Assembly (NCBI RefSeq): GCF_002858675.1
Contig: NZ_PJZF01000022.1
Location: 1 to 64,000 of the forward strand
DNA: 64,000 bases
Direction of reading: 5' to 3'
Source of the DNA: Chimaeribacter californicus
GTDB taxonomy: Bacteria > Pseudomonadota > Gammaproteobacteria > Enterobacterales > Enterobacteriaceae
The first letter of the stretch is position 1. Each line of letters starts with the position of its first letter. Shown piece after piece: positions 17,515 to 28,068 of the stretch. The position numbers and the translations under genes were made by a program. The notes beneath the pieces are model-generated. The model saw only the letters and a program-made list of their open reading frames with translations. It searched no databases and had not been told where the DNA came from.

Positions 17515-18453
17515 TTACTCGATCGCCTGCGCCACCGTTGGGTGGTCAAGCTGTTGATCCTTTTCCTTCCGGTAGTTTTTTGCCACTTGCGGCACCGGCG
17601 CGGCGCGCCCGGTCTCCATCCAGCTGCGCAGCCGGTTGGCATCCGCAAAGTGGGTATATTTCCCAAACGCATCCAGTACCACTAAGGTCACCGGCCGGTG
17701 GTTAATGGTGGTGCGCATCGCCAGGCAGTGGCCGGCCTGATTGGTAAAGCCGGTTTTGGTCAGCTGGATGTTCCAGCTGCCGTTGCTCAGCAGGTGGTTG
17801 GTATTGCGGAACGGCAGGCTGTAACGCGGGTGGGTAAAGCTGACCTGCGCCTGTTCGGTGGTGCTGAGCTGGCTTATCAGCGGGTAGAGCCTGGTCGCCT
17901 GCAACAGCTTGGTCAGGTCACGGGCGGTTGAGACGTTCTGCACCGACAGCCCGGTCGGCTCCACATAGTGGGTGTGGGTCATGCCCAGCGCGCGCGCTTT
18001 GGCGTTCATCGCCCGGATGAAGGCGTCATAGCCGCCCGGGTAGTGGTGCGCCAGCGTGGCCGCGGCCCGGTTCTCCGACGACATCAGCGCCATCTGCAAC
18101 ATCAGCCGGCGGCTCGCCTCACTGCCGACTTTCACCCGGGAAAATACGCCGCGCATCTCCGGCGTATTGTGGATATCCACCGCGATCACCTCATCCAGCG
18201 GCAGTTTGGCATCCAGCGTGACCATGGCGGTCATCAGCTTGGTGATGGAGGCGATCGGCACCACTTCATCCGGGTTGCGGGAATAGATCACCTGATGGGA
18301 TTGCATATCCACCACCATCGCGCTGCCGGAGGCGATCTCCAGCGGCGTGAGCTTGCCCGCAATCGCCGCGTTGCTGGTGGCCGGGGCAAGCGGTGCTGCC
18401 ATCACGCCCGCGTTCACCGCGAGCAGGCTTAAAACCAAAAAGGGGATTTTCAC
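17515..18453 (-). CDS. pbpG: D-alanyl-D-alanine endopeptidase (penicillin-binding protein 7)
   Basis: The 312-residue periplasmic protein matches PbpG (310 in E. coli). It cleaves D-Ala-meso-DAP cross-links in peptidoglycan. A signal peptide ends near residue 20 (GVMAA). The three active-site motifs of the serine transpeptidase fold are in place: S69-ITK72, S126-E-N128 and K233-TG235. It converges on yohP. The promoter is in the 190-bp region upstream of 18453. Neighbouring dld and yohC give E. coli-like context. Confidence 0.95.
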   Translation of the reverse strand: MKIPFLVLSLLAVNAGVMAAPLAPATSNAAIAGKLTPLEIASGSAMVVDMQSHQVIYSRNPDEVVPIASITKLMTAMVTLDAKLPLDEVIAVDIHNTPEMRGVFSRVKVGSEASRRLMLQMALMSSENRAAATLAHHYPGGYDAFIRAMNAKARALGMTHTHYVEPTGLSVQNVSTARDLTKLLQATRLYPLISQLSTTEQAQVSFTHPRYSLPFRNTNHLLSNGSWNIQLTKTGFTNQAGHCLAMRTTINHRPVTLVVLDAFGKYTHFADANRLRSWMETGRAAPVPQVAKNYRKEKDQQLDHPTVAQAIE

Positions 18454-18643
18454 ATGCGTACTCTGTTACGTATAAGGATTAGTCACGTACAAGGCTTAGT
18501 TGCGTATACGGTTTCGTCGGGAACTGCCCGCCAGATTGCCGGGGAATTATAAGTGACGTGAATACCGTTAGCACTTGGATAATGCAGGACTATTTGTGAC
18601 AAAGTGCAAGTGAAGAAGGTGCCGGTTTCCCGGCCCCGCCCTG

Positions 18644-19243
18644 TTATTCCTGTTTCACCAGATGGTGCACCGCCAGCGGGCCGCCGGGGAACTGGAACAA
18701 CGCCCCACCCGCTGCCAGTGCGCCGAGATCGATCCCCGCGAACCCCAGTTGCGCCATCAGCGCCGCCACCTGCTGTTTTGCCTCTGCGTCATCCCCGGCG
18801 TAAAACAGCACCCGCCGGCCGCCGTGGCTCTCCGGCGGCTCGCTTAACAGCGGCGCGCTGAGGTGGTTAAAGGCTTTCACCAGCCGTGCGCCCGGCAGGT
18901 TTGCTGCCACCACCTCGCTGGACGTCTGCCCGCCCAGCGGTACGGCGCGAAATGAGGGCACCTCCACAGCGTTGTTGGCATCAATCACGATGCGGTTATG
19001 CCACGCCGGAAGACCGGCCAGCGCCTGCGGCAGCGTCGCCCAGTTCACCGCCAGAAACACGATCTCCGCCTGCGCCGCCTGTTCGCGGGTCACGGCCGTC
19101 AGCGTCGGGCCAATCTCCTCCACCAGCGCCGCCAGCGTCTCCGGGCCACGGCTGTTGGCGATCATCGCCGGGATGTGGTGACGCGCCAGGGCGCGGGCAA
19201 AGGCACTGCCGATAGCGCCTGCGCCAATAATGCCGATTGTCAT
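18644..19243 (-). CDS. NAD(P)-binding oxidoreductase, F420-reductase-like
   Basis: The 199-residue Rossmann-fold protein has the nucleotide motif GAGAIGSAF (7-15). The internal pattern VVAANLPGARLVKAFNHL is typical of the NADP oxidoreductase coenzyme-F420-dependent family (Fno-like). In bacteria lacking F420 such proteins act as NAD(P)-dependent reductases of unknown substrate. It is divergent from a LysR-family gene that probably regulates it. Confidence 0.75.
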   Translation of the reverse strand: MTIGIIGAGAIGSAFARALARHHIPAMIANSRGPETLAALVEEIGPTLTAVTREQAAQAEIVFLAVNWATLPQALAGLPAWHNRIVIDANNAVEVPSFRAVPLGGQTSSEVVAANLPGARLVKAFNHLSAPLLSEPPESHGGRRVLFYAGDDAEAKQQVAALMAQLGFAGIDLGALAAGGALFQFPGGPLAVHHLVKQE

Positions 19244-19371
19244 GGTCTGTTCCTTCTGGGTTAACAGATTAAGTGGGGATGTCGGTATGGCTTAAGAGTA
19301 CGCTTCCGATTCCCCGCTGATTAGCCCATAGTGATGGCTATCATTTTCAACCAATGCTTGAAGGTAATGGG

Positions 19372-20307
19372 ATGGAAACGCTGGCGAATATTGAGTCTTT
19401 TATGCGCAGTGCCGAGAGCGGCAGCTTTTCCGCGGCGGCGCGGCGGCTGGGGCTGACCCCGGCGGCAGTGAGCCGCAATGTGGCGATGCTGGAACGCAAC
19501 CTGGGGCAGCGGCTGTTTCTGCGCAGCACCCGCAAGCTGACGCTGACCGAGGCGGGTGAGCGTTTCCGGCAGGCCGTTGGCGGCCATCTGGAGGGGTTAC
19601 AGGCAGCGATTGCGGCCCAGACCACACAACAGGGCGAACCGGCGGGCGTGCTGAAAATCAGCATGTCGCTGGTGTTCGGCACCGACTACCTGCTGCCGCT
19701 GCTGCCGGCGTTTGTGGCGCGCTACCCGGCCATCCGCCCGGAGTGCCACTTTGAGAACCGCGCGTCCGATCTGATTGCCGAGGGGATTGATGTGGCGATC
19801 GGCGGCGGTTTCACCCTGACGCCGGGGCTGGTGGCACGGTCATTGGCCCCGGCGCACTGTATCGCGGTGACCTCCCCCACGGTGCTGGCCGGGCGCGCCC
19901 TGCCCGCCACGCCGGACGATCTGGCGGCGTTTAACGGCATCCTGCTGCGGTCGGCCAATACCGGCCGCCTGCGCCGCTGGGTGTTGCGCAATGCGGCAGG
20001 CGAGGAGCAGGCGGCGATGCTGAGGGAGTCATTGGTGGTGAACGATCCGCTGGCGATGCGGCAGGCCGCGTTGCAGGGGCTGGGCGTGGCACTGATCACC
20101 CTGCCCGACGCCCTGCCCTGGCTGGCATCAGGCGCACTGGTGCGGCTGCTGCCGGACTGGTACGCCGATCTCGGCCCGATCTCCCTTTACTACGCCGGCC
20201 GCACGCTGCTGCCGGCCAAAACCCGGGTATTTGTTGATTACCTGGCAGAGGCCTTCCGCCAGCGCGACTACGCCACGCTGTTTAACGCCCGGCCGCCGGC
20301 GCCCTAA
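19372..20307 (+). CDS. LysR family transcriptional regulator
   Basis: The 311-residue protein has an N-terminal winged HTH (METLANIESFMRSAESGSFSAAARRLGLTPAAVSRNVAMLE) and a C-terminal periplasmic-binding-like effector domain, the standard LTTR layout. The first ATG in frame is at 19354, but the one at 19372 follows GAAGGTAATGGG and gives the usual LTTR N-terminus. It is transcribed away from the NAD(P)-binding protein gene, the classical arrangement of an LTTR and its target. Confidence 0.88.
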   Translation: METLANIESFMRSAESGSFSAAARRLGLTPAAVSRNVAMLERNLGQRLFLRSTRKLTLTEAGERFRQAVGGHLEGLQAAIAAQTTQQGEPAGVLKISMSLVFGTDYLLPLLPAFVARYPAIRPECHFENRASDLIAEGIDVAIGGGFTLTPGLVARSLAPAHCIAVTSPTVLAGRALPATPDDLAAFNGILLRSANTGRLRRWVLRNAAGEEQAAMLRESLVVNDPLAMRQAALQGLGVALITLPDALPWLASGALVRLLPDWYADLGPISLYYAGRTLLPAKTRVFVDYLAEAFRQRDYATLFNARPPAP

Positions 20308-20511
20308 TCCCTGCATTTTATCAGGTTAATCTGAATTCCCCGGCCGGCCCGCCGTCGCCATGCCCCGGCTGACGCGGCGTGTGACACTTTTGTCACGCGG
20401 GCGTGACAGCGCGCACCCTACCCTTTTGCCCGGCTTTCAGCCCCATCGCCTACGCTTAACGGGCACCTTTGCAGCCCGTTCCGGTGGCTGCGTTCCTTCC
20501 AAGGAGTTTTT

Positions 20512-21540
20512 ATGGCAACAACAATGAAAGCCGCAGTTGTGCATGAATTCAACAAACCCCTCCAGATAGAAGATGTGCCGGTTCCGGCGGTCGGGCCCGG
20601 CCAGATCCTGGTGAAAATTGCCGCGACCGGCGTCTGCCACACTGACCTGCATGCGGTTCAGGGTGACTGGCCGGTGAAACCCAACCCGCCGTTTATTCCC
20701 GGCCATGAGGGCGTCGGCCATGTGGTCAGCGTCGGCGCGGGCGTCACCCACCTGAAAGAGGGCGACCGCGTCGGCGTGCCGTGGCTCTACTCCGCCTGCG
20801 GCCACTGCGAACATTGCCTCGGCGGCTGGGAAACCCTGTGCGAGCAGCAGCAGAATGCCGGGTACTCGGTCAACGGCAGCTTTGCCGAATACACGCTGGC
20901 GGATGCCGATTACGTCGGCATCCTGCCGGACAACGTCAGCTTTACCGAGATTGCGCCGATCCTCTGCGCCGGGGTCACGGTGTTTAAAGGGCTGAAGATG
21001 ACCGAAACCAAACCCGGCCAGTGGGTAGTGATTTCCGGCATCGGCGGGCTGGGGCACCTGGCGGTGCAGTACGCCAAAGCGATGGGCATGAACGTGGCGG
21101 CGGTGGACGTGGATGACAGCAAGCTGGCGCTGGCGACGCGCCTCGGCGCGACGGTGACGGTGAATGCCCGCCAGCAGGACCCGGCCGCCTACCTGAAAAA
21201 AGAGATTGGCGGTGCCCACGGCGCGCTGGTAACGGCGGTCTCGCCGATTGCGTTCCAGCAGGCGATCGGCATGACGCGCCGCGGCGGCACCATTGCGCTG
21301 AACGGGCTGCCGCCGGGCAACTTCGAGCTGTCGATTTTTGACATGGTGCTGGACGGCACCACGGTGCGCGGCTCCATCGTCGGCACGCGGCTCGATCTTC
21401 AGGAAGCACTCAACTTTGCCGGTGAGGGCAAAGTGCAGGCCACCATCGCCACCGAGCCGCTGGAGAATATCAATGACATTTTTGCCCGGATGCACGCCGG
21501 AAAGATCGAAGGGCGCATTGTGATTGATATGGCGCTGTAA
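20512..21540 (+). CDS. adhP: Zinc-dependent alcohol dehydrogenase AdhP
   Basis: The 342-residue medium-chain dehydrogenase interconverts alcohols (ethanol preferred in the family) and aldehydes with NAD. Catalytic-zinc ligands are C42 (GVCHTDLH) and H65-E66 (PGHEGVG); the structural-zinc cysteines C96, C99, C102 and C110 are all present. The Rossmann motif GIGGLGHLA follows. The ATG has the RBS AAGGAG seven bases upstream. It is a single-gene transcript. Confidence 0.92.
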   Translation: MATTMKAAVVHEFNKPLQIEDVPVPAVGPGQILVKIAATGVCHTDLHAVQGDWPVKPNPPFIPGHEGVGHVVSVGAGVTHLKEGDRVGVPWLYSACGHCEHCLGGWETLCEQQQNAGYSVNGSFAEYTLADADYVGILPDNVSFTEIAPILCAGVTVFKGLKMTETKPGQWVVISGIGGLGHLAVQYAKAMGMNVAAVDVDDSKLALATRLGATVTVNARQQDPAAYLKKEIGGAHGALVTAVSPIAFQQAIGMTRRGGTIALNGLPPGNFELSIFDMVLDGTTVRGSIVGTRLDLQEALNFAGEGKVQATIATEPLENINDIFARMHAGKIEGRIVIDMAL

Positions 21541-21616
21541 ACCACGAAAGGCGCCTGACGCTGCCCGGCCTATCCGCTACGATAGAGAGACGACCTCTCT
21601 CAACAACGGACAGACA

Positions 21617-22492
21617 ATGGGCACAGCGCTGAAAGCATTTACAGGGATCGTTCTGGCGGCCGGGGTCACCGGCAGCGCAACGGCCGCCGATCTTCCCTGC
21701 GTGGTGAAAAACCGCCAGGTCAATGAGAGCAATATCCAGATTTTACTGGGCGGCAGCGCCCGGGGCGACATCCGGCAGTTTGTTTCCGGCTCGCTCGGCA
21801 AGGACGTCAACCAGCAGGTACACCTCAGCGGGAATATCGACCGTTGTGGCCGCCTCAGCGAGGCCACGTTCAAATACCAGAAAACCGAGAAAAACATCCG
21901 GCTGGAGATGATAAGCCGCACCCTGCGGGTGGAGGCGGGCTGGATAACCGATTATGAGGTCAGGATCTCGGTGCTGAAAGAGGCAAGCCAGACGCTGGTC
22001 AACCGCAAGCGCGGCACCCTCTATTACACCACCGGCAAGCGCGGCAATATCACCGCTTCCACCGATCTGTTCACCATCAACGATCAGTCCGGCTTTACCA
22101 CCGGCACCTACGATTATGACGCCCAGCTGCGGCTGGTGCGCAGCGTCACGCGCGGCACCGACGCGCTCAGCAACCAGGAGACGCGCTACCGCTATACGCC
22201 GCAGGGCTGGCTGCTCAGCGCCACCGCCACCGACGGCGACCGCAGCACCTACCGCTATGACCCACAGGGGCGCGAAAGCGGCTCCGTCACCTTCTCCTCG
22301 TCACCGTTCAGCCAGACCAGCCGCGTGGAGCGCTGCCAGTCCTGGGATGAGACCGGCAACTGCACGCTGAGCGAGACCTTTGAAACAGAGTTGCTGCCGT
22401 CAATGCGCCTGACGCGCAACCTCGGCACCGCCTACCAGTACCGTTACTGGGATGACCCGCCGGTTACTGGCGATCAATCACCCGGGCAATAG
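21617..22492 (+). CDS. Secreted protein with YD/RHS-like repeats, unknown function
   Basis: From the ATG at 21617 the protein has 291 residues. It starts with a signal peptide ([24 protein letters not shown]). In its second half it carries short repeats of the YD type ([16 protein letters not shown], then [14 protein letters not shown], then [14 protein letters not shown]). Such repeats form beta-strand wraps in Rhs and teneurin proteins, but this protein is far shorter than those. Two cysteines near the N-terminus and two near residue 245 could form disulphides. The last 29 bp overlap the end of convergent dusC. Longer ORF starts upstream lie inside adhP and are not used. Confidence 0.6.
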   Translation: MGTALKAFTGIVLAAGVTGSATAADLPCVVKNRQVNESNIQILLGGSARGDIRQFVSGSLGKDVNQQVHLSGNIDRCGRLSEATFKYQKTEKNIRLEMISRTLRVEAGWITDYEVRISVLKEASQTLVNRKRGTLYYTTGKRGNITASTDLFTINDQSGFTTGTYDYDAQLRLVRSVTRGTDALSNQETRYRYTPQGWLLSATATDGDRSTYRYDPQGRESGSVTFSSSPFSQTSRVERCQSWDETGNCTLSETFETELLPSMRLTRNLGTAYQYRYWDDPPVTGDQSPGQ

Positions 22493-23396
22493 CGGCGGAT
22501 GACGTCAGGGTGCGGATTTCGGTAAACAGCGCCGTAGCCTCGGCATACTCTTTGCGCAGGTAGCCGAGCCACTGTTTGATGCGCGCCACATGGTAGAGGC
22601 CGGTGTCGCCCTGCTTCTCCAGCCGCACATATTTTTGCAGCAAGGTAACCACCTGCGGCCACGCCATGCGCGGTTCATTGTATTTCACCACCCGGCTGAG
22701 GTTCGGCACGTTGAGCGCGCCGCGCCCCAGCATCACTGCGTCACAGCCGGTGACCTTCATGCACGCCTGCGCGCTGGCGTAATCCCAGATTTCCCCGTTG
22801 GCGATCACCGGGATGCGCAGGCGTTGGCGGATCTCGCCAATCGCCGCCCAGTTGATGCGCTCCGCCTTGTAGCCATCCTCTTTGGTGCGGCCATGCACCG
22901 CCAGCTCGGTGGCCCCAGCCTGCTGCACCGCGTCGGCAATCTCCAGGCTGCGGCTGCCGGAATCCCAGCCCAGGCGGATTTTCACCGTCACCGGCAGCGC
23001 ACCCGGCACCGCCTCGCGCATCGCTTTCGCGCCGCGGTAGATAAGCTCCGGGTCTTTCAGCAGCGTCGCCCCGCCGCCGCTGCCGTTCACCAGCTTCGAC
23101 GGGCAGCCGCAGTTGAGATCCACGCCATATGACCCCAGCTCCACGGCGCGCGCGGCGTTCTCCGCCAGCCATTGCGGGTGCTGGCCCAGCAGTTGCACCC
23201 GCACCTGGGTGCCGGAGGGCGTGCGGCTGTTGTGCTCCAGCTCCGGGCAGAGGCGCAGGAAGGATTTGGCCGGCAGCAGTTGGTCAACCACCCGCAAAAA
23301 CTCGGTGATGCAGAGATCGTAATCATTGACCTCGCTGAGCAGCTGCCGCACCAGTGAGTCGAGGACGCCCTCCATCGGGGCGAGTAATACACGCAT
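22464..23396 (-). CDS. dusC: tRNA-dihydrouridine(16) synthase
   Basis: The 310-residue flavoenzyme reduces uridine 16 in the D loop of tRNA to dihydrouridine with NADPH. The start [20 protein letters not shown], the catalytic-cysteine motif [21 protein letters not shown] (Cys near residue 98) and HGRTKEDGY are as in E. coli DusC (315). The C-terminus is slightly shorter than that of the E. coli protein and overlaps the neighbouring gene by 29 bp. Confidence 0.95.
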   Translation of the reverse strand: MRVLLAPMEGVLDSLVRQLLSEVNDYDLCITEFLRVVDQLLPAKSFLRLCPELEHNSRTPSGTQVRVQLLGQHPQWLAENAARAVELGSYGVDLNCGCPSKLVNGSGGGATLLKDPELIYRGAKAMREAVPGALPVTVKIRLGWDSGSRSLEIADAVQQAGATELAVHGRTKEDGYKAERINWAAIGEIRQRLRIPVIANGEIWDYASAQACMKVTGCDAVMLGRGALNVPNLSRVVKYNEPRMAWPQVVTLLQKYVRLEKQGDTGLYHVARIKQWLGYLRKEYAEATALFTEIRTLTSSAAIARVIDRQ

Positions 23397-23474
23397 TGCC
23401 GGATACCTCAGAAAAAGTGTGCGCCATGATACGGGCGATGCGCCGCCCGGGCAATCGCCTGAGCCACAGGCAAA

Positions 23475-23505
23475 AAAAAAGCTGCCCGCAGGCAGCTTTT
23501 TTTGG
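23475..23505. terminator. Terminator downstream of rhlE
   Basis: The hairpin AAAAAGCTGCC-CGCA-GGCAGCTTTTT is flanked by A- and T-runs. It lies 12 bp past the rhlE stop on the minus strand and upstream of dusC. Confidence 0.85.
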
Positions 23506-23516
23506 TGAGCGGGCGA

Positions 23517-24884
23517 TTAATCCGCTTTGCCGGCCGGGCGTGAACGGCGCGGCTGGCTCGGGCGGCTCGGACGGCGCTGGCCGTCGCTGTGCTCCTGGCG
23601 CTGGCGCGGCTGGCCGTTGCGGCTTTCGCCGGTGCGCGGGGCACCGCTGCGCTGGCCGCCGCCATTGCCGCCGTTACCCCGGCCGCCGCCCTGACCACGC
23701 CCGCCACCCTGGCGGCCGTTGATGATCGGCTCTGCCTTGATGGTCGGGTCCGGGTCATAACCCGGCAGCGCAATACGCGGGATCTCTTTCTTCAGCAGGC
23801 GCTCGATGTCACGCAGCAGCTTGTGCTCATCAACGCAGACCAGCGAGATCGCCTCACCGGTGGCTTCAGCACGGCCGGTACGGCCGATGCGGTGCACGTA
23901 ATCTTCCGGCACGTTCGGCAGCTCATAGTTCACCACGTGCGGCAGCTGGTCGATGTCCAGCCCACGCGCCGCGATGTCCGTTGCCACCAGCACGCGGATG
24001 CGGCCGTCTTTGAAGTCCGCCAGCGCACGGGTACGCGCGCCCTGGCTCTTGTTGCCGTGGATCGCGGCGGCGGTGATGCCGTCTTTGTTCAGCTGCTCCG
24101 CCAGGTGGTTGGCGCCGTGCTTGGTGCGGTTAAACACCAGCACCTGCTGCCAGTCACCGGTGCCGATCATCTGCGACAGCAGTTCCCGTTTGCGCTTCTT
24201 GTCCACGAAGTGGACGCTCTGCGCAACCTGCTCAGAGGCGGTGTTGCGGCGGGCCACTTCCACCGACGCCGGGTTGTGCAGCAGCTTGTTCGCCAGCGCT
24301 TTGATCTCATCAGAGAAGGTCGCGGAGAACAGCAGGTTCTGGCGCTTGGCCGGCAGTTTGGCCAGCACGCGGCGGATGTCATGGATGAAGCCCATGTCGA
24401 GCATCCGGTCCGCTTCGTCCAGCACCAGGATTTCGATCTGGGAGAGATCCACCGCGTTCTGGTGTTCCAGGTCGAGCAGGCGGCCAGGGGTGGCGATCAG
24501 CACATCCACGCCACCGCGCAATTTCATCATCTGCGGGTTGATGCTTACCCCGCCGAAGACCACCAGCGAGCGCAGGCGCAGGTGTTTGCTGTAGGCGTCG
24601 ACGTTCTCGCCAATCTGCGCCGCCAGTTCACGGGTCGGCGTCAGGATCAGGGCGCGAACCGGGCGGCGGCCTTTGCTCTGGTGCGGGGTTTTGTTCAACA
24701 GGTGCAGCAGCGGCAGGGTAAAACCAGCGGTTTTACCGGTACCGGTCTGGGCGCTGGCCATCAGGTCACGGCCTTCAAGCACCACCGGAATCGCCTGACG
24801 CTGGATAGGCGTAGGCTCACGGTAACCCTGTTCTTCTACCGCACGCAGAATATCGGTATGTAAACCGAGAGAATCAAATGACAT
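23517..24884 (-). CDS. rhlE: ATP-dependent DEAD-box RNA helicase RhlE
   Basis: The 455-residue protein has the full DEAD-box set: the Q motif ([13 protein letters not shown]), Walker [22 protein letters not shown] (LLFSATF), [18 protein letters not shown] and HRIGRTGRA. The C-terminal tail is glycine/arginine rich (from about [14 protein letters not shown]), typical of RhlE RNA-binding extensions. It remodels RNA and acts in ribosome maturation in the cytosol. Upstream in-frame codons extend the frame to 24995, but the ATG at 24884 ([13 protein letters not shown]) matches the family start. Confidence 0.95.
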   Translation of the reverse strand: MSFDSLGLHTDILRAVEEQGYREPTPIQRQAIPVVLEGRDLMASAQTGTGKTAGFTLPLLHLLNKTPHQSKGRRPVRALILTPTRELAAQIGENVDAYSKHLRLRSLVVFGGVSINPQMMKLRGGVDVLIATPGRLLDLEHQNAVDLSQIEILVLDEADRMLDMGFIHDIRRVLAKLPAKRQNLLFSATFSDEIKALANKLLHNPASVEVARRNTASEQVAQSVHFVDKKRKRELLSQMIGTGDWQQVLVFNRTKHGANHLAEQLNKDGITAAAIHGNKSQGARTRALADFKDGRIRVLVATDIAARGLDIDQLPHVVNYELPNVPEDYVHRIGRTGRAEATGEAISLVCVDEHKLLRDIERLLKKEIPRIALPGYDPDPTIKAEPIINGRQGGGRGQGGGRGNGGNGGGQRSGAPRTGESRNGQPRQRQEHSDGQRRPSRPSQPRRSRPAGKAD

Positions 24885-25223
24885 AAAGAATAAAGCTCCA
24901 GATCTCCCGTTACCAACAAGGTTGGTGCAGTTTCCGGGGAGATAGTAGACGAGGCAAGATGGGGCATCACCACGAGGATTCGGCACAAACTGCAAGTGCG
25001 CCAGTTGCGCAAAGTGTAGCAGATAACCCCTGCGATACGTTAAATATTATGCGGCCGGTCACACTGTGATGAAAAAAATCCTGGCCCACAGCCGGTTTTC
25101 CGCAGGCTGGCATGGGACTTTCCCGCCCATGACATAAAATCCTACGTTTTTCCGCTGTGCCCACCGTTCACCGGCCTGCTACCCTTGAACTCTGTTTCCC
25201 TGCAAGAAGACGGTTTGGGATCG
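24885..25223. other. Divergent intergenic region rhlE/mdtG
   Basis: This 339-bp region carries the promoters of rhlE and the mdtG-like gene. A small inverted repeat (ACCAAC-AAG-GTTGGT, 24912-24926) falls in the likely rhlE leader. No other gene or clear regulator site is seen. Confidence 0.4.
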
Positions 25224-26417
25224 ATGGAAACCTGGAAGGTTAATCTTTTCTCAGTCTGGTTAGGCTGCTTTTTCACCGGGTTGGCGATGAGCCAGATCCT
25301 GCCGTTTCTGCCGCTCTATATTGAGCAGCTTGGGGTGCATGACCATGAAGCGTTGAGCCTCTGGTCCGGGCTGGTGTTCAGCGGCACCTTCCTGGTGTCG
25401 GCGATTGTCGCGCCGATGTGGGGCAGCCTGGCGGACCGCAAAGGGCGCAAGCTGATGCTGCTGCGCGCCTCCCTCGGCATGGCGATCGTGATGCTGTTGC
25501 AGGGCTTTGCCACCAACGTCTGGCAGCTGTTTATCCTGCGCACCCTGATGGGCCTGACCTCCGGTTATATCCCGAACGCCATGGCGCTGGTGGCCTCACA
25601 GGTGCCGCGGGACAAAAGCGGCTGGGCGCTCGGCACCCTCTCCACCGGCCAGATCTCCGGCGTGATTTTAGGCCCGCTGCTGGGCGGCTTTATGGCTGAC
25701 CACGTCGGGCTGCGCATCGTGTTTTTCATGACCGCCGGGATGCTGTTTCTCAGCTTCCTGGTGACGCTGTTCCTGATTAAGGAGCGGGTGGTGGTGGTGA
25801 GCAAAGCGGACAAGCTCAGCGGCAAGGCGGTGTTCGCCTCCCTGCCCTACCCTATGCTTATCATCAGCCTGTTCTTTACCACCCTGACCATTCAGCTGGC
25901 GAACGGCTCCATCGGGCCGATTCTGGCGCTGTTTATCAAAGCGCTGACCCCGGCCAGTGACAATATCGCGTTTATCAGCGGGGTGATCGCCGCCGTACCG
26001 GGCGTCTCGGCGCTGCTGGCCGCGCCCCGGCTGGGGCGGCTGGGTGACCGCATCGGCACCGAGCGGATTTTGCTGGCCGCGCTGCTGTTCGCCACGCTGC
26101 TGTTTTTCATGATGTCCTGGGTCACCACGCCGGTGCAGCTGGCGGTGCTGCGCTTTCTGCTCGGCTTCGCTGATGGCGCGCTGCTGCCCGCGGTGCAGAC
26201 GCTGCTGATGAAGCACAGCAGCGATCAGGTCACCGGCCGCATCTTCGGCTATAACCAGTCGTTTATGTACCTCGGCAACGTCGCCGGGCCGCTGATTGGC
26301 TCCGGTATCTCGGCGCTGGCCGGGTTCCGCTGGGTGTTTATCGCCACTGCCGCGATCATCATCATCAATACCGTGCAGCTCTGGCTGAACGTGAAACGGG
26401 TGCCGCGGCGGCGCTGA
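25224..26417 (+). CDS. mdtG: MdtG-like multidrug efflux MFS transporter
   Basis: The protein has 397 residues from the ATG at 25224; a TTG at 25185 would give 410, near the E. coli MdtG length of 408. It is a 12-helix drug:H+ antiporter-type inner-membrane protein. It has the loop-2/3 motif [15 protein letters not shown] and the strongly MdtG-like [21 protein letters not shown] segment. E. coli MdtG gives fosfomycin and deoxycholate resistance when overexpressed. The start choice is uncertain because neither site has an ideal RBS. It lies between rhlE and ybhL, not at its E. coli position. Confidence 0.82.
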   Translation: METWKVNLFSVWLGCFFTGLAMSQILPFLPLYIEQLGVHDHEALSLWSGLVFSGTFLVSAIVAPMWGSLADRKGRKLMLLRASLGMAIVMLLQGFATNVWQLFILRTLMGLTSGYIPNAMALVASQVPRDKSGWALGTLSTGQISGVILGPLLGGFMADHVGLRIVFFMTAGMLFLSFLVTLFLIKERVVVVSKADKLSGKAVFASLPYPMLIISLFFTTLTIQLANGSIGPILALFIKALTPASDNIAFISGVIAAVPGVSALLAAPRLGRLGDRIGTERILLAALLFATLLFFMMSWVTTPVQLAVLRFLLGFADGALLPAVQTLLMKHSSDQVTGRIFGYNQSFMYLGNVAGPLIGSGISALAGFRWVFIATAAIIIINTVQLWLNVKRVPRRR

Positions 26418-26428
26418 ACCGCAGGCAG

Positions 26429-26457
26429 AAAAAAACCGGGCAATGCCCGGTTTTTTG
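26429..26457. terminator. Bidirectional terminator mdtG/ybhL
   Basis: The hairpin AAAACCGGGC-AAT-GCCCGGTTTT with flanking A- and T-runs lies between the convergent genes. Confidence 0.88.
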
Positions 26458-26482
26458 TTTTCTGCTTTCTGCAACAGCGCAA

Positions 26483-27193
26483 TCAGCGGCGGTTGCCGAA
26501 GATGCGCAGCAGCATCAGGAACAGGTTGATGAAGTCGAGGTAGAGCGTCAGCGCGCCGACAATCGAGTACTTGCGGAAGCCGTCGCGGTCTGCCGGATCG
26601 AGCTGTTCGCCGATGTTTTTCAGCTTCTGGGTGTCGTAGGCGGTCAGGCCGACAAACACGATGACGCCGATGTAGGTCACGGCCCACATCAGGGCGGTGC
26701 TCTTCAGCCAGATGTTCACCACGGACGCCAGCACAATGCCGATCAGCGCCATAAACAGCATGCTGCCCATGCCGCTCAGGTCACGCTTGGTGGTGTAACC
26801 GAACAGGCTCATCGCGCCGAACATCCCGCCGGTCACCACAAAGGTGCTGGCGATGGAGGAGTAGGTGTAGAGCACAAAGATGCTCGACATGGTGAGGCCG
26901 GTCAGCACCGAATAGAGCATAAACAGCGCCGTGGCCGCTGCGCCGCTCAGGCGGTTCACCAGCCCGGAGAGCACAAACACCACCGCCAGCTGGGCAATGA
27001 TCAGCCCGAAGAAAGTGATCTGGCTGGAAAAGATCGCCTGCATTACCGCCGGAGTATTGGCGGCATACCAGGAGACAAATGCCGTCAGCAGCAGGCCGCA
27101 GGTCATCCAGCCATAAACCTGGGCCATGTAGGTCTGAATGCCGGTACCGGCACCCTGGATGATGGAATTATTGGAACGCGGATATCTGTCCAT
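26483..27193 (-). CDS. ybhL: YbhL, Bax inhibitor-1 family membrane protein
   Basis: The 236-residue, seven-helix inner-membrane protein of the BI-1/TMBIM family closely follows E. coli YbhL (234) from MDRYPRSN to the C-terminal LDFINLFLMLLRIFGNRR. The conserved DTQKL segment near residue 195 is present; in BsYetJ the corresponding aspartates form a pH-sensitive calcium-leak site. Function in enterobacteria is not settled. The moa operon lies upstream on the same strand, as in E. coli. Confidence 0.95.
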   Translation of the reverse strand: MDRYPRSNNSIIQGAGTGIQTYMAQVYGWMTCGLLLTAFVSWYAANTPAVMQAIFSSQITFFGLIIAQLAVVFVLSGLVNRLSGAAATALFMLYSVLTGLTMSSIFVLYTYSSIASTFVVTGGMFGAMSLFGYTTKRDLSGMGSMLFMALIGIVLASVVNIWLKSTALMWAVTYIGVIVFVGLTAYDTQKLKNIGEQLDPADRDGFRKYSIVGALTLYLDFINLFLMLLRIFGNRR

Positions 27194-27364
27194 GTGAAAC
27201 CTTTTGCGTAAGTGACAGAAAAATCAGGCTGCAACCGGCAGCCCCCTTAAAAGTATAGTTTAGCACAGCCGGGACAACCGCCTTACAACAGCAGCCTTAC
27301 AACGACAGCCGCTTAACGACTGCCGCCGCGCGCCTGGCTCTGCGGGCGCGGCGCGGCCTGCGGG

Positions 27365-27820
27365 CTACGCCCAGCGCCCGGCGGCCTGGTGGTCACTGTC
27401 ACGCGCATCTACCCAGCGGTCGCCTTCCGGCGTCGCTTCACGCTTCCAGAACGGCGCGCGGGTTTTCAGGTAATCCATGATGAATTCCGCCGCGTCAAAC
27501 GCCATGCCGCGGTGCGCCGCCGTCACGCCGACAAACACGATCTCATCGCCGGGGTACATCGCGCCAATGCGGTGGATAACCGACACCCGTTGCAGCGCCC
27601 AGCGTTGGCGCGCCTCAGTGACGATCTCCGCCAGCGCTTTCTCCGTCATGCCGGGGTAGTGCTCCAGCGTCAGGGTGCTGACCTCACTGCCCAGGTTGTG
27701 GTTGCGCACTTTGCCGGTGAAGGTCACTACCGCACCGTCGTCGTCACACGCGGCCAGCCAGTTATACTCGTCGCCGACGCTGAAATGCTCAGCGCCGACG
27801 CGGATGCGGGTGTTGTCCAT
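27365..27820 (-). CDS. moaE: Molybdopterin synthase catalytic subunit
   Basis: The 151-residue large subunit of MPT synthase (E. coli 150) transfers sulfur from MoaD thiocarboxylate to cyclic pyranopterin monophosphate, forming molybdopterin. The active-site regions are visible: VTFTGKVRNHN, the HRIGAMYPGDEIVFVGV strand, TAAHRGMAFDAAEFIMDYLKTRAPFWK with its conserved Arg and Lys, and the C-terminal WVDARDSD. It is the last gene of moaABCDE and starts 2 bp after moaD. Confidence 0.97.
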   Translation of the reverse strand: MDNTRIRVGAEHFSVGDEYNWLAACDDDGAVVTFTGKVRNHNLGSEVSTLTLEHYPGMTEKALAEIVTEARQRWALQRVSVIHRIGAMYPGDEIVFVGVTAAHRGMAFDAAEFIMDYLKTRAPFWKREATPEGDRWVDARDSDHQAAGRWA

Positions 27821-27822
27821 GT

Positions 27823-28068
27823 TCAGCCCCCGGTGACCGGCGGGAAGAAGGCGACTTCATCCCCCGCCTGTAACGGGTGGTCCATCGCCACCAGCGACTG
27901 GTTCACCGCCGCCAGCAGGTTGCCGGCTTCCAGCGCCAGCGCCCAGCGGTCACCCCTGGCGCACAGCGCCTGCCGCAGCGCGTCAACGTCTTTAAACTCT
28001 GCCGGCAGCGTCAGTGACGCCGTGCCGGTCAGCTCGCGCACCTGCGCGAAAAACAGGATCTCAATCAT
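27823..28068 (-). CDS. moaD: Molybdopterin synthase sulfur carrier subunit
   Basis: The 81-residue ubiquitin-like protein ends in the essential Gly-Gly (FFPPVTGG), which is adenylated by MoeB and thiocarboxylated. The N-terminus [15 protein letters not shown] and length match E. coli MoaD (81). The start overlaps the moaC stop by 4 bp, indicating translational coupling with moaC and moaE. Confidence 0.97.
   Translation of the reverse strand: MIEILFFAQVRELTGTASLTLPAEFKDVDALRQALCARGDRWALALEAGNLLAAVNQSLVAMDHPLQAGDEVAFFPPVTGG

Noticed and set aside
23589-24863. 424-codon ORF antisense to rhlE
   Set aside because: Mirror ORF caused by high GC at codon position 3 of rhlE; no RBS, no recognisable domain, composition typical of an antisense frame.
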